DNA of 64,000 bases from Bradyrhizobium betae (GCF_004123905.1 NZ_MZXW01000016.1:682001-746000), one strand, 5' to 3'; positions 51,174 to 60,214 are shown, counted from the first letter of the stretch. Notes: generated by a model not told the origin, from the letters alone. Made by a program: numbers and translations.

Positions 51174-51977
51174 TCAGCGGGCCTCCCCAAACACCCGATC
51201 CAGCGCCGCGTCATACGTGGCCTGCACCAGTTCCGGATGCAGCTTCGCCAGCGCCTCCATCATCACGCCGGAGTTGATCTCGAGTACGCGCCACTGACCA
51301 TCGACGCGAACGACGTCGATCGACGCAAAGGTGATGCCGATCGCCTTTGCAGCATCCATTGCGAGCTTCACGCAAGCCGTTCGAACCTCGCCGTCCTCCA
51401 GCAACACCGGCTTTGCGCCGGCATCGAGATTGTGCCGCCAATCCGTGCCACGCTGCTTGCTGTAGACGACGAGGGCCCCATCATCGAGCAGCACCACACG
51501 GACCTCGTCCGCGATTGCGACATAGGGCGAGATCACGAGCCCGGCGCTCATCGAAAAAACCTCGCCAACCGCGTGGTCGAGTTCCGCCTCCGTCGTCACC
51601 TTGAACACCGAGCGCCCCGATGTCCCCTCGTTCGGCTTCACCACCACGCCTTGCGGATGGTCGTGAAGCACTTCAAGCATCGCATCCCGCCAGGCGGGGC
51701 CGACAACGTTCTTGCCCAGCTTTGGATTGAGGAAGAGGTGATGAGGAATTGAGGGCACGCCCTCCAGCGCCAGCGCCTCTGATGTCGCCGATTTGTCATT
51801 GGCGAGGCGATGCGCGATGGCGCTGTTGAGGCCGATGTCATAGCCGAAGGCGAAGTGCCGCTGATCGCCCCGGCGCATCGCGATCAGCCAGCCACTGGCG
51901 CGGGCATCGACCGCAATGCCACGCGCCGCGCAATAGCGCCTGATCGCCTGAACGAAGATCCGCTCGCCGCCTGCCAT
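51174..51977 (-). CDS. ATP-grasp-domain protein (RimK-like)
   Basis: This 267-residue protein contains an ATP-grasp fold. The nucleotide-binding segment is GVVVKPNEGTSGRSVFKV. Metal- and phosphate-binding positions lie in ITFASIDVVRVDGQWRVLEINSGVMMEAL, where the E-I-N motif coordinates Mg2+. Family members ligate a carboxylate to an amine or thiol through an acyl-phosphate. The sequence lacks the tag of a named ligase. It stands alone, divergent from the reductase gene at 52351, so the substrate is unknown. Confidence 0.82.
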   Translation of the reverse strand: MAGGERIFVQAIRRYCAARGIAVDARASGWLIAMRRGDQRHFAFGYDIGLNSAIAHRLANDKSATSEALALEGVPSIPHHLFLNPKLGKNVVGPAWRDAMLEVLHDHPQGVVVKPNEGTSGRSVFKVTTEAELDHAVGEVFSMSAGLVISPYVAIADEVRVVLLDDGALVVYSKQRGTDWRHNLDAGAKPVLLEDGEVRTACVKLAMDAAKAIGITFASIDVVRVDGQWRVLEINSGVMMEALAKLHPELVQATYDAALDRVFGEAR

Positions 51978-52350
51978 GTGTTGTCTTCATTCCTGTCGCC
52001 AGAAGCCGCGAAAATGCGGGAAACGGCGCCAAACCGGGGTGAAATCAGAGCTATTCTTAATGAAATTCTCGCGAGCACGACGGAAATTAAGTGCTGCGAT
52101 GGCGTCTCCCAGGGAAAAGAAATTGCCCTCAGGGCAGGCCGGACAGCAGATCCGTTAATGATGCGGCCGTTTCCTGCGCAAATGCCGGTTTGATCGGCAT
52201 CAATTGCATCCGAAACGAGGTTGATTATTGGTCTCAATGGCGTAGATCACACACGCGAAATCCTCCGCCATGGCAATGGTGTCCGCCCGGTTTTCAGGGC
52301 CGGGCAACGCTTTTGCCCTAAAACCGCAACTATTCGGAATATCGAAAATC
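51978..52350. other. 373-base non-coding gap
   Basis: No convincing gene is present; the open frames here are short and lack codon bias. The sequence is less GC-rich than its surroundings. It contains a FixK2/FNR-type box at 52190 and a candidate -10 GATTAT at 52223. Near the reductase gene there is a GC hairpin-like segment CCCGGTTTTCAGGGCCGGG (52297-52315). Confidence 0.7.
52190..52203. promoter_or_regulatory. FixK2/FNR-type box upstream of the ferredoxin-NADP reductase gene
   Basis: TTGATCGGCATCAA is a perfect palindrome matching the FNR/FixK2 consensus TTGA-N6-TCAA. It lies about 150 bases before the ATG. A GATTAT at 52223-52228 would place it near -40 from a start of transcription, the position of class II activation. 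Confidence 0.65.
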
Positions 52351-53124
52351 ATGAGCGCGTTTTACCGAGAGAAGGTTCTGTCCGTCCAGCACTGGACCGA
52401 CACGCTGTTCAGCTTCCGCGCCACGCGCGATACCGGCTTCCGCTTCCAGAACGGCCAGTTCGCGATGATCGGCCTCGAGATCGACGGCCGTCCGCTGCTG
52501 CGCGCCTACAGCATGGCGAGCGCCAACCACGAGGAAGAGCTCGAGTTCTTCTCGATCAAGGTTCAGGACGGCCCGCTGACCTCGCGCCTCCAGAAGATCA
52601 AGGAAGGCGACACCATCCTGGTCGGCCGCAAGGCGACCGGCACGCTGATCACCGACAACCTCATCCCTGGCAAGCGGCTGATGCTGCTCTCGACCGGCAC
52701 CGGCCTTGCGCCGTTCGCCAGCCTGATCAAGGACCCCGAGGTCTATGATCAGTACGAGAGCATCGTGCTGGTTCACGGCTGCCGCCAGGTCTCCGAGCTG
52801 GCCTATGGCGAGAAGCTCGTCGCGGCCTTGCGCGAGGACGAACTGTTCGGTGAGCTGCTCGCGGACAAGCTGGTGTACTATCCGACCGTGACCCGCGAGC
52901 CGTTCCGCAACCGCGGCCGCATCACCGACCTCATCAGCTCCGAGCAGATGTTCAACGACATCGGGCAGGGCCCGCTCAACATCGAGACCGACCGCATCAT
53001 GATGTGCGGCAGCCCGGCGATGCTGGAAGAGCTGAAGGTGATGTTCGAAAGCCGCGACTTTATCGAGGGAAGCGGCAACAAGCCCGGTCACTTCGTGATC
53101 GAGAAGGCGTTCGTCGAGCGCTAA
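52351..53124 (+). CDS. fpr: Ferredoxin-NADP+ reductase
   Basis: The 257-residue protein starts at the ATG 52351. The FAD-binding motif R-A-Y-S-M-A-S is at about residues 51-57. The pyrophosphate-binding GTGLAPFASLIKDPEVYDQYESIVLVHGCR and the NADP-binding MMCGSPAMLEELKVMFESR complete the bacterial (subclass I/II) reductase. It ends EKAFVER with the family's C-terminal extension. It exchanges electrons between NADPH and ferredoxin or flavodoxin. A FixK2-type box upstream suggests induction at low oxygen. Confidence 0.93.
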   Translation: MSAFYREKVLSVQHWTDTLFSFRATRDTGFRFQNGQFAMIGLEIDGRPLLRAYSMASANHEEELEFFSIKVQDGPLTSRLQKIKEGDTILVGRKATGTLITDNLIPGKRLMLLSTGTGLAPFASLIKDPEVYDQYESIVLVHGCRQVSELAYGEKLVAALREDELFGELLADKLVYYPTVTREPFRNRGRITDLISSEQMFNDIGQGPLNIETDRIMMCGSPAMLEELKVMFESRDFIEGSGNKPGHFVIEKAFVER

Positions 53125-53170
53125 GCGGCGATCGGCATTGAGCGCGGCGCGCTAACCACAAAACAGCTAT

Positions 53171-53206
53171 CGTCCCGGACAAGCGAAGCGCAGATCCGGG
53201 ACCTCA
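53171..53206. repeat. Truncated family C repeat
   Basis: CGTCCCGGACAAGCGAAGCG followed by CAGATCCGGGACCTCA matches the left end of the element at 9064 and has a GTCCCGGA/TCCGGGAC stem. Confidence 0.75.
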
Positions 53207-53281
53207 CCATCCTCCCCCGACTTTGTTATTGGCTCTGCTCGCGCGCGCGTTGCTATATGCTCGTGCCAAAATCTCGCCGCG

Positions 53282-54196
53282 ATGTTGCAATGCGAGAGCT
53301 GGGGAGCCGCGCAAATCTTGTCCGCGATCGACCATGGCCGTCCACCGAAACCGACTGCCTTCGTGCTGGCGGGTGGCGGCAGCTTCGGCGCGATCCAGGT
53401 CGGGATGATGCATTCGCTGGCGCGGCACGGGGTCGTCGCCGACCTCGTGGTCGGCTCCAGCGTCGGCGCGATCAACGGCGCCTATTTCGCCGGCGATCCC
53501 TCGCTCAAGGGCGTGCTCGGGCTCGAAGCAGTCTGGCGCGGCCTGAAACGTCATGATGTCTTCCCGGTGACTTGGAAGGGCCTCGCCGGATTCATGTGGC
53601 GGCGGGATTTCCTGATTTCCCATGGCGGCATCCGCAAGCTGGTCGAGGACCATATACCCTATCGCTACCTTGAGGATGCCGCGCTGCCGGTGCACATCGT
53701 CACCACCGATTTCGTCTCCGGCGAGAGCGTCGTGTTGTCGGAGGGGTCGACTGTGGACGCGATCCTGGCATCCACCGCGATCCCGGGTGCCTTCTCGCCG
53801 GTCCATCACCGCAATCGTTACCTCGCCGACGGTGCGCTCTCCTCGAACACACCGGTCCGGGTCGCGATCCAGAAAGGCGCAAGACGGCTGGTCGTGCTGC
53901 CGACCGGGCACGCCTGTGCGCTGAAAGATCCGCCGATTGGCGCCGTCGCCAATGCCCTGCATGCGCTGACGCTGCTGATCGCGCGGCAATTGGTGGCGGA
54001 GCTCGAAGGCCTTGGGTCCGACATCGAATATGTCGTGGTGCCGCCGCTCTGTCCGCTGGTGGGATCACCTTACGATTTCTCGCGCACGGATGACCATATC
54101 GAGCGTGCAGTCGCGAGTACCGATGCCTGGCTGGCGCAAGGGGGCCTTGAGCAGCACGGCGTGATCCCGCACGAGGCGCAGCCGCATGGTCACTGA
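53282..54196 (+). CDS. Patatin-like phospholipase
   Basis: With the ATG at 53282 the protein is 304 residues; the ribosome site is weak, and a TTG at 53318 after GGGGAGCCG would shorten it by 12 residues. The oxyanion motif FVLAGGGSFGAIQVGMM, the nucleophile G-S-S-V-G (Ser60) and the catalytic D-G-A (Asp183) give the Ser-Asp dyad of bacterial patatins. It probably hydrolyses lipid acyl esters at a membrane surface. It is monocistronic. Confidence 0.88.
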   Translation: MLQCESWGAAQILSAIDHGRPPKPTAFVLAGGGSFGAIQVGMMHSLARHGVVADLVVGSSVGAINGAYFAGDPSLKGVLGLEAVWRGLKRHDVFPVTWKGLAGFMWRRDFLISHGGIRKLVEDHIPYRYLEDAALPVHIVTTDFVSGESVVLSEGSTVDAILASTAIPGAFSPVHHRNRYLADGALSSNTPVRVAIQKGARRLVVLPTGHACALKDPPIGAVANALHALTLLIARQLVAELEGLGSDIEYVVVPPLCPLVGSPYDFSRTDDHIERAVASTDAWLAQGGLEQHGVIPHEAQPHGH

Positions 54197-54355
54197 TTTG
54201 TCATTTCATTTGAATCTATTGCACTGCAAAAGCGTTCCCCGAGGCGATTGATTTGCAGCATCCGGATTCGGTAGCCTCAAGCCAGCCCCGCGTCATATCC
54301 ATGGACGTGGTGCGGGCGTATTATACCCCGTCAATCTGACGAGAGGGACGCGGTC

Positions 54356-56038
54356 GTGGCCAACGTGAACAAGATGCACAATCGACCCAGGGGCCCCCTC
54401 GAAGAGGGGATCATGGAAACCCTGCTGCTTCCATTCTCGCCGCGCTTCATCGTGCTGACGATCTGCGCGGTGGTCACTGCGCTGCTGATCGGCATCGGCA
54501 TCGCCGACCGCAAGATCTTCGACATCCTGCTGATCCCGATCGTGATCTTCGGGGCCCTGACGTTGCTCGGCGTCCGCGATCTCATGCAGAAGGGTCACGC
54601 GGTCCTGCGCAACTACCCGATCTCGGCGCATATGCGCTTCCTGCTCGAAGAGATACGCCCGGAGATGCGGCAGTATTTCTTCGAGAGCGAGAAGGACGGC
54701 ATGCCGTTCTCGCGCGACACCCGTTCGCTGGTCTATCAGCGCGCCAAGATGCAGCTCGACAAGCGGCCGTTCGGCACCCAGGAGGACGTCTACCGCGAGG
54801 GCTACGAGTGGATGCATCACTCGGTCTCGCCGAAGACGCATGCCGAGGAGAAATTCCGCATCACCATCGGGGGTCCCGACTGCAAGCAGCCGTATTCGGC
54901 CTCGGTGTTCAACATCTCCGCGATGAGCTTCGGTGCGCTCAGCCCGAATGCGGTGCGCGCGCTCAATGCCGGCGCCAAGAAGGGTAGCTTCGCGCATGAC
55001 ACCGGCGAGGGCGGCTTCAGCCCCTATCACGCCGAGATGGGCGGCGACATCATCTGGGAGATCGGCTCCGGCTATTTCGGCTGCCGCCACCTCGACGGCA
55101 CCTTCGATCCTGAAGCCTTCGCGCGCGTCGCGAGCCAGGACCAGATCAAGATGGTCGAGCTCAAGATCAGCCAGGGCGCCAAGCCCGGCCATGGCGGCGT
55201 GCTGCCGGCCGCAAAAGTCTCGGAGGAGATTTCAAAGATCCGCGGCGTTGCCATGGGCGAGGATTGCATCTCGCCGGCCTCGCACCGCGCCTTTTCGACG
55301 CCTGTTGGCATGATGCAGTTCATCGCCGAAATGCGAAGGCTCTCCGGGGGCAAACCGGCCGGCTTCAAGCTGTGCATCGGCCATCCCTGGGAATTTCTGG
55401 CGATCTGCAAGGCGATGCTGGAGACCGGCATCTATCCGGATTTCATCGTCGTCGACGGCAACGAAGGCGGCACCGGCGCCGCGCCGCTGGAGTTCATGGA
55501 TCATCTGGGCATGCCGATGCGCGAGGGCGTCAATTTCGTCCACAACGCGCTGGTCGGCATCAACGCGCGCGACCGCATCAAGATCGGCGCCTCCGGCAAG
55601 ATCGCCACCGCCTTCGACATGGCGCGGGCGATGGCGATCGGCGCCGACTATTGCAACTCGGCGCGCGGCTTCATGTTCTCGCTCGGCTGCATCCAGTCGC
55701 TGAGCTGTCACACCGACCGCTGTCCGACCGGCGTCGCGACGCAGGATCCGACCCGGGCGCGCGCGCTCTACGTGCCGCTCAAGATCGACCGCGTGCACAA
55801 TTATCACCATGCCACGCTGCACTCGCTGACCGAGCTGATCGCCGCGGCCGGCCTCGAACATCCCCAGCAGCTGCGCCCGATCCACTTCACCCAGCGGACC
55901 TCGACGACCGACGTGAGGTCCTTCGCCCAGCTCTATCCAGCGCTGCGCCCCGGCGAGCTCCTCGAAGGCACGGAGGACCCGCGGTTCCGCGACGCCTGGC
56001 GGATGGCGCAGACCGGGACGTTCCAGCCGGCGATGTAG
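54356..56038 (+). CDS. FMN-binding glutamate synthase-related protein (membrane-anchored)
   Basis: The 560-residue protein starts at GTG 54356 with GAGAGGGAC upstream. Two N-terminal membrane helices (FIVLTICAVVTALLIGIGI, ILLIPIVIFGALTLLGV) precede a GltS-type FMN/glutamate-synthase central barrel: ISAMSFGALSPNAVRALNAGA, then IVVDGNEGGTGAAPLEFMDHLG. A Cys cluster GCIQSLSCHTDRCPTGVATQ matches the 3Fe-4S loop of GOGAT. It lacks the amidotransferase domain, so it is not full glutamate synthase. The redox partner and the substrate are unknown. Confidence 0.85.
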   Translation: MANVNKMHNRPRGPLEEGIMETLLLPFSPRFIVLTICAVVTALLIGIGIADRKIFDILLIPIVIFGALTLLGVRDLMQKGHAVLRNYPISAHMRFLLEEIRPEMRQYFFESEKDGMPFSRDTRSLVYQRAKMQLDKRPFGTQEDVYREGYEWMHHSVSPKTHAEEKFRITIGGPDCKQPYSASVFNISAMSFGALSPNAVRALNAGAKKGSFAHDTGEGGFSPYHAEMGGDIIWEIGSGYFGCRHLDGTFDPEAFARVASQDQIKMVELKISQGAKPGHGGVLPAAKVSEEISKIRGVAMGEDCISPASHRAFSTPVGMMQFIAEMRRLSGGKPAGFKLCIGHPWEFLAICKAMLETGIYPDFIVVDGNEGGTGAAPLEFMDHLGMPMREGVNFVHNALVGINARDRIKIGASGKIATAFDMARAMAIGADYCNSARGFMFSLGCIQSLSCHTDRCPTGVATQDPTRARALYVPLKIDRVHNYHHATLHSLTELIAAAGLEHPQQLRPIHFTQRTSTTDVRSFAQLYPALRPGELLEGTEDPRFRDAWRMAQTGTFQPAM

Positions 56039-56142
56039 ACGATCCACCGCATAATACCGACCGGTGTCACGGCAGTCTGAATTCGCGGGGGAGTGTGTGG
56101 AGGCTTTAAGGTCTGGGTCAGCTTTGGGTGTACATTGGCCCC

Positions 56143-56382
56143 ATGGACGAGCGACGCGATAAAGCCAGGCACCGCGTGCTGAAGGCCGGAACCATCGAGT
56201 TCGGCGGCGGCGCGATCTCCTGCACCGTCCGCAATTTCTCCGACACAGGTGCTGCCCTCGACGTCACCAGCCCGGTCGGCATCCCCGAACACTTCACCCT
56301 GTTCATCCAGGCCGACGGGAAGCATCTCGCTTGCACGGTGGTCTGGCGCAAGGAAAAGCGGATCGGGGTGAGGTTCGGGTGA
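56143..56382 (+). CDS. PilZ-domain protein
   Basis: This 79-residue protein starts at the ATG 56143. The motif D-E-R-R-D-K-A-R-H-R supplies the R-x3-R element, and NFSDTGAALDV supplies the (D/N)-x-S-x2-G motif. Both bind cyclic di-GMP in PilZ domains. The single-domain form is abundant in Bradyrhizobium and is thought to relay c-di-GMP signals. It is a solitary gene. Confidence 0.88.
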   Translation: MDERRDKARHRVLKAGTIEFGGGAISCTVRNFSDTGAALDVTSPVGIPEHFTLFIQADGKHLACTVVWRKEKRIGVRFG

Positions 56383-56425
56383 GGATGTAGGTGCACCTTC
56401 TCCCAAAAGGGAGCAGGGAAGCATC

Positions 56426-57721
56426 TCACCCCGTCTCGACCTCACTCAGCCGGCTCGCCAGAATCTTGTCGATCCTGCGTCCGTCGAGATCGACCACCTC
56501 GACGTGCCAGCCGGCGAAGTCGAAGGCATCGCCGACATTGGGCAGCACGCTGAACTGTTGCAGCACCAGGCCCGCCACCGTGTTGTAGCGGTGCGGCGGC
56601 AGCTGGATGCCGAGCAGCTCGCCGAACTCGTCGACCGGCATCCAGCCGGAGACCAGAAGTGAATCGTCGGGGCGCCTGACATAGGCCGGCTCCGGTGGTC
56701 CCTCCTCGGAATGGAAGGCGCCGACGATCGATTCCAGAATGTCAGCCGTCGTCACCATGCCTTCGAAGGCACCGTATTCGTCGTAGACCAGACCGACGTG
56801 AACCGGCGCGGCTTTCAGGATGGCCAGCACATCGCGCGCATCCGCCGATGCCGGGATGCCGGGCGCCTCGCGCACCAGCGGGCGCAAATCCGGCGCGCGT
56901 TCGCTCATATAGGCGATCAGCAAATCCTTGGCCTGGAGCACGCCGATCGGCTTGTCGCGATCACCGTCCGAGACCGGAAAGCGCGAATGCGGGCTCTTGA
57001 CGATGATCTCGTGAATGGCCTCCGGCGTATCGCTCAGGTCGATCTCGTTGACCTCGGTGCGCGGCGTCATGATCGCGCCGACCGGCCGATCGCCGAGTCG
57101 CATCACGCCGGCGATCATCTCCTTTTCGCCCGACTCGAGCACGCCCGCGTTCTCGGCTTCGCTGACGAGGTGGTGGATCTCGTCCTCAGAGACCTTCTCC
57201 TCGGACTTTCCGCCATGGCCGAGCAGCGTGAGGATCAGCCTGCCGGAGAGATCGAGCAGGAAGACCAGCGGCAGCGAAACCTTCGCCAGCATGTGCATCG
57301 CCGGCGCAACCCTCACCGCGATGCTCTCGGGGTCGCGCAGTGCGACCTGTTTCGGCACCAGCTCGCCGACGATCAGCGTCGCATAGGTGATCAGCGTGAC
57401 CACGAGGCCGACGCCGACGATGTCGGCGATTCCCGCGGACAGGCCGAGCTCGACCAGCCATTGCGTCAGCCGCTGTCCGAGTGTCGCGCCGGAGAACGCG
57501 CCCGAGAGCACCCCGACCAGCGTGATGCCGATCTGCACTGTCGAGAGGAATTTGCCGGGATCGGCGGCCAGCGTCAGCGCCCGCTCCGCACCGCGCACGC
57601 CCTTGGCGGCGAGCAGCGAGAGCCGGGCCGGGCGCGAGGAGACCACGGCCAGCTCGGACATGGACAACAGGCCGTTGATGACGATCAGGACGACGACGAT
57701 GATGATTTCGACGGACAACAT
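56426..57721 (-). CDS. CNNM/CorC-type transporter with CBS domains (hemolysin family)
   Basis: The 431-residue protein starts at the ATG 57721. Four membrane helices form the CNNM (DUF21) domain, starting VEIIIVVVLIVINGLLSMSELAVVSSRPARLSLLAAKG, then LVVTLITYATLIVGELVPKQVAL. A pair of CBS domains follows (IMTPRTEVNEIDLS, VGLVYDEYGAFEGMVTTADILESIVG) and a C-terminal CorC/HlyC domain ends near VVDLDGRRIDKIL. Related proteins export or buffer Mg2+ and other divalent ions; the CBS part senses nucleotides. Confidence 0.92.
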   Translation of the reverse strand: MLSVEIIIVVVLIVINGLLSMSELAVVSSRPARLSLLAAKGVRGAERALTLAADPGKFLSTVQIGITLVGVLSGAFSGATLGQRLTQWLVELGLSAGIADIVGVGLVVTLITYATLIVGELVPKQVALRDPESIAVRVAPAMHMLAKVSLPLVFLLDLSGRLILTLLGHGGKSEEKVSEDEIHHLVSEAENAGVLESGEKEMIAGVMRLGDRPVGAIMTPRTEVNEIDLSDTPEAIHEIIVKSPHSRFPVSDGDRDKPIGVLQAKDLLIAYMSERAPDLRPLVREAPGIPASADARDVLAILKAAPVHVGLVYDEYGAFEGMVTTADILESIVGAFHSEEGPPEPAYVRRPDDSLLVSGWMPVDEFGELLGIQLPPHRYNTVAGLVLQQFSVLPNVGDAFDFAGWHVEVVDLDGRRIDKILASRLSEVETG

Positions 57722-57845
57722 TTTGCGCAATGGAGAAGGATATCGAGCCCGGCGGACGCCGGGCCGAACCCTTTATATATGAACTCCGTAGGCAATATGC
57801 GCGGTTCCGACCCAAATTGTCGCACCGCATCCGTAGTTGGGCCGC

Positions 57846-59861
57846 TCAGAACTCGCCGTGCAGCCGTCCCGAGAATACTGAGACCGGCCCTCTGTCAGCG
57901 TTGTAGGCGGGATTTACGATGAGCTGGTAATCGGCGGTGAGGGTGAGGTTCTTGTTCAGCGCGTAGGCGTAGTAAGTCTCGAGGATCCGCTCCTTGCGGT
58001 AGTTGAGCGCGCCGTCGCCGATGAGAACGCCGAGGCCGCCGGCGGCCAGGAAGTCGCGGTAATCCTGCGAGATGGCATTGACCGCGCCGCCGATGCCGAC
58101 GACGTCGTCGGGCCGGCCCCATTTCGTGCCCTTGATCGACAATCCGCCCGACAGGCTGCGGTTGATGTCGGTGAAGGCGAGCGTTTCGCTCTTGCCGTCG
58201 TTCCAGCTCCAGCGGCCGAACAGCCCGACATCATCGGTGATCGCCTGCTCGAGATTGACGACATAGCCGACCTTGATGCGGCCGCGCCGGGTCTGCGCGA
58301 TGTCGAGATTGAGTGCAGGATTGTCCAGCGTCTCGCGGAAGCTGCCCATGTTGGCACTGTCGAGCCAGCCCATGGTCCTGAGCTTGCCGGGTTGGCCGAA
58401 CAGCGAGAAGCGCGTCTCGAGCTCGACCACGTACTGGCCGCGCTCCCCGACCTTGGTGTCGAAATGATTCGCGTTGGGCTCCGTGACCATCAGGAAATAG
58501 CCGCCGCGCAGCGCCCATTGCTTCTGATTGAGCTCGGCGGTGACGCCGTAGGTGAGGCCGACCTTGTCGGCGGAATAGTCGAAGGCACCCGGCGCCCACA
58601 GCGACCAGTTCATGAAGTCCTTGCGAGTGTCCTTGGCGTAGGCATTGCCGTCGAACACGTCGATCACTGCGAACTTGCCGGCCTGCATCGTGAGGCGGGA
58701 CACGTCGACCTTCTGCCCGAGCTGCAACTGGCCGCTGGCGAGCTCTTCCTGCTCGCCGCCGAAGCCGAAGGTCTGGCGCACGAACAGGCGCGACGTGTTG
58801 TAGTGCGGGTAGGGGAAGTTCGACTTCTGCGCTTCTCCGTTGGGGAAGCCGGCTGCGCCGACCGTGTCGTTCAGTCCAAACCCCTGGAGCAGCTCTGGAT
58901 TGTAATAGACCTCGCCGCCGTCCCACAGCTTCGCGTTCAGGAACAGGCTGTTGCTCCAGGTCGCCTTGGCCTGCCTCGATGGCGAGAGCGAGTTCGGCCC
59001 GCTGTAGAGCGCGGGGAACGACGGATAGCCTTGCGGCAGATACGTGCTCTGGCCGTGGATCTCCCAGCGATCCGATTCAGTGTCGATCAGCGAGCTCTTC
59101 GGGTTGTAGCTCGGCATGCCCGGCCAATCGACCTTGCGGTTGAGGCCGAGCCTCACCTGCTGGAAGTCGAGCGACGAGGAGCTGTATTGGGCACCCGTCG
59201 AGAAGGCGACGTTGGCCCCGTCGAAGCGGCTGTAGAGATATTCGAGCCGCGCGCTCCAATGCGGCGCGAAGCCGTATTCGACGCCGGCGCCCGCGATCCA
59301 GCCGGGCCGCGTGTTCAGGATTTTCGGGACGGCTTCGCCGGAGGCCGGCGCGTCGAAATAGCGCTCGCCCATCCATGCAAAGCCGCCGGTGGCATAGACC
59401 AGCCACGAACCGCTGGCGTAGCCGACGCGGCCGCGCAGGCTCGCGGCGTAGTCCCATTGCTGCGTGACCGTGTTGGCCGGCGTCGCGTGGAACGAGACGA
59501 TCGAATTCGATGTGATGTAGTTCGGAAACGTGAAATCGCCTTCGACGCCGACGAGCCAGCCGGAGTTGAGTCGGTAATTGTAGCCGGCCTGCACGCCGCC
59601 GATCATGCCGCTGAAGACGCCATTGCCGCTGATCGCGAGGCCGTCGTTCAGTGCAGAGTGCGACGAGCCGAGCCCATAGCCGGCGTGGGCACCGATATAG
59701 AGACCGGTCCAGTCGTACACCGCTTTCAGGGCCGGCGCCTTCAGCGGCAGATCGGCCGCGAGGCCGGTAGCGGGAAAAGCCAGCGCGCCCGAGGCAATCG
59801 CCGCGGCCGTCCGCAAATACCTGTAACGGTGACCTCTCAACGTCAAAACGCACGCCCCCAA
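57846..59861 (-). CDS. Two-domain outer-membrane protein: Omp25-like barrel fused to OprB-like carbohydrate porin
   Basis: The 671-residue protein has a signal peptide (ASGALAFPATGLA-AD). An N-terminal eight-strand-type barrel (about 45-240: YDWTGLYIGAHAGYGLG, GWLVGVEGDFTF, HWSARLEYLYSRF) matches Omp25/RopB surface proteins. Residues about 265-671 match OprB carbohydrate-selective porins (SRWEIHGQSTYLPQGYPSFPALYSG at the junction; the tail GPVSVFSGRLHGEF with terminal Phe). No ATG opens this frame; TTG at 59861 or 59846, after GGGGG, is the likely start. An ATG exists in another frame at 59877, so a frameshift near the G-run is possible. Confidence 0.85.
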   Translation of the reverse strand: MGACVLTLRGHRYRYLRTAAAIASGALAFPATGLAADLPLKAPALKAVYDWTGLYIGAHAGYGLGSSHSALNDGLAISGNGVFSGMIGGVQAGYNYRLNSGWLVGVEGDFTFPNYITSNSIVSFHATPANTVTQQWDYAASLRGRVGYASGSWLVYATGGFAWMGERYFDAPASGEAVPKILNTRPGWIAGAGVEYGFAPHWSARLEYLYSRFDGANVAFSTGAQYSSSSLDFQQVRLGLNRKVDWPGMPSYNPKSSLIDTESDRWEIHGQSTYLPQGYPSFPALYSGPNSLSPSRQAKATWSNSLFLNAKLWDGGEVYYNPELLQGFGLNDTVGAAGFPNGEAQKSNFPYPHYNTSRLFVRQTFGFGGEQEELASGQLQLGQKVDVSRLTMQAGKFAVIDVFDGNAYAKDTRKDFMNWSLWAPGAFDYSADKVGLTYGVTAELNQKQWALRGGYFLMVTEPNANHFDTKVGERGQYVVELETRFSLFGQPGKLRTMGWLDSANMGSFRETLDNPALNLDIAQTRRGRIKVGYVVNLEQAITDDVGLFGRWSWNDGKSETLAFTDINRSLSGGLSIKGTKWGRPDDVVGIGGAVNAISQDYRDFLAAGGLGVLIGDGALNYRKERILETYYAYALNKNLTLTADYQLIVNPAYNADRGPVSVFSGRLHGEF

Positions 59862-60002
59862 ACGCGAATGGACCCATCCGCTGCGCTATCCCTGCCGATT
59901 CGCAGCGGCCCTGTCATCAGGTCTCAGGTGCCTCCGCGATCGGACCAGACGATCCGGATTCGACGCGATTTCTTCCCAAGCCCCTCAGCTTGCTGCGAAG
60001 CT

Positions 60003-60023
60003 TATTGCGATTAATTCGCAATA
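60003..60023. promoter_or_regulatory. Perfect 21-base palindrome upstream of the porin gene
   Basis: TATTGCGA-TTAAT-TCGCAATA is exactly symmetric outside the centre, in an AT-rich patch about 140 bases before the porin start. It resembles Fur-superfamily boxes of some Alphaproteobacteria; this is from memory and unproven. Confidence 0.5.
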
Positions 60024-60106
60024 GCAACTAGTGCGGATTGCCGCAGGCAATAGTTCGCACCGCCGTGTGACGGGACTGCAACAAATTCCCGGGCCCAAAA
60101 ATGGTT

Positions 60107-60138
60107 GACCCCGCCCGGGGGGACAGCCGGGCGGGGTC
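60107..60138 (-). terminator. Rho-independent terminator of the small gene at 60215
   Basis: The perfect 12-base stem GACCCCGCCCGG / CCGGGCGGGGTC has an eight-base loop. On the minus strand it is followed by AACCATTTTTG, a T-run suited to termination. Confidence 0.75.
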
Positions 60139-60214
60139 GGGGGCACGACACGGGGTGGATGAGGCGCCCGTGTCGGACGCAGGATCCACGTGAGATCGGC
60201 CTCAGGTACTCAGA

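Larger units (their letters stand above)
59862..60214. other. 353-base non-coding gap
   Basis: No credible gene is seen. It holds the palindrome at 60003, the upstream region of the porin gene, and the terminator of the small gene at 60215. Confidence 0.7.

Noticed and set aside
58392..60014. 540-codon open frame opposite the fusion porin
   Set aside because: Same artefact: antisense to a clear outer-membrane protein, with low-complexity translation and no family signature.
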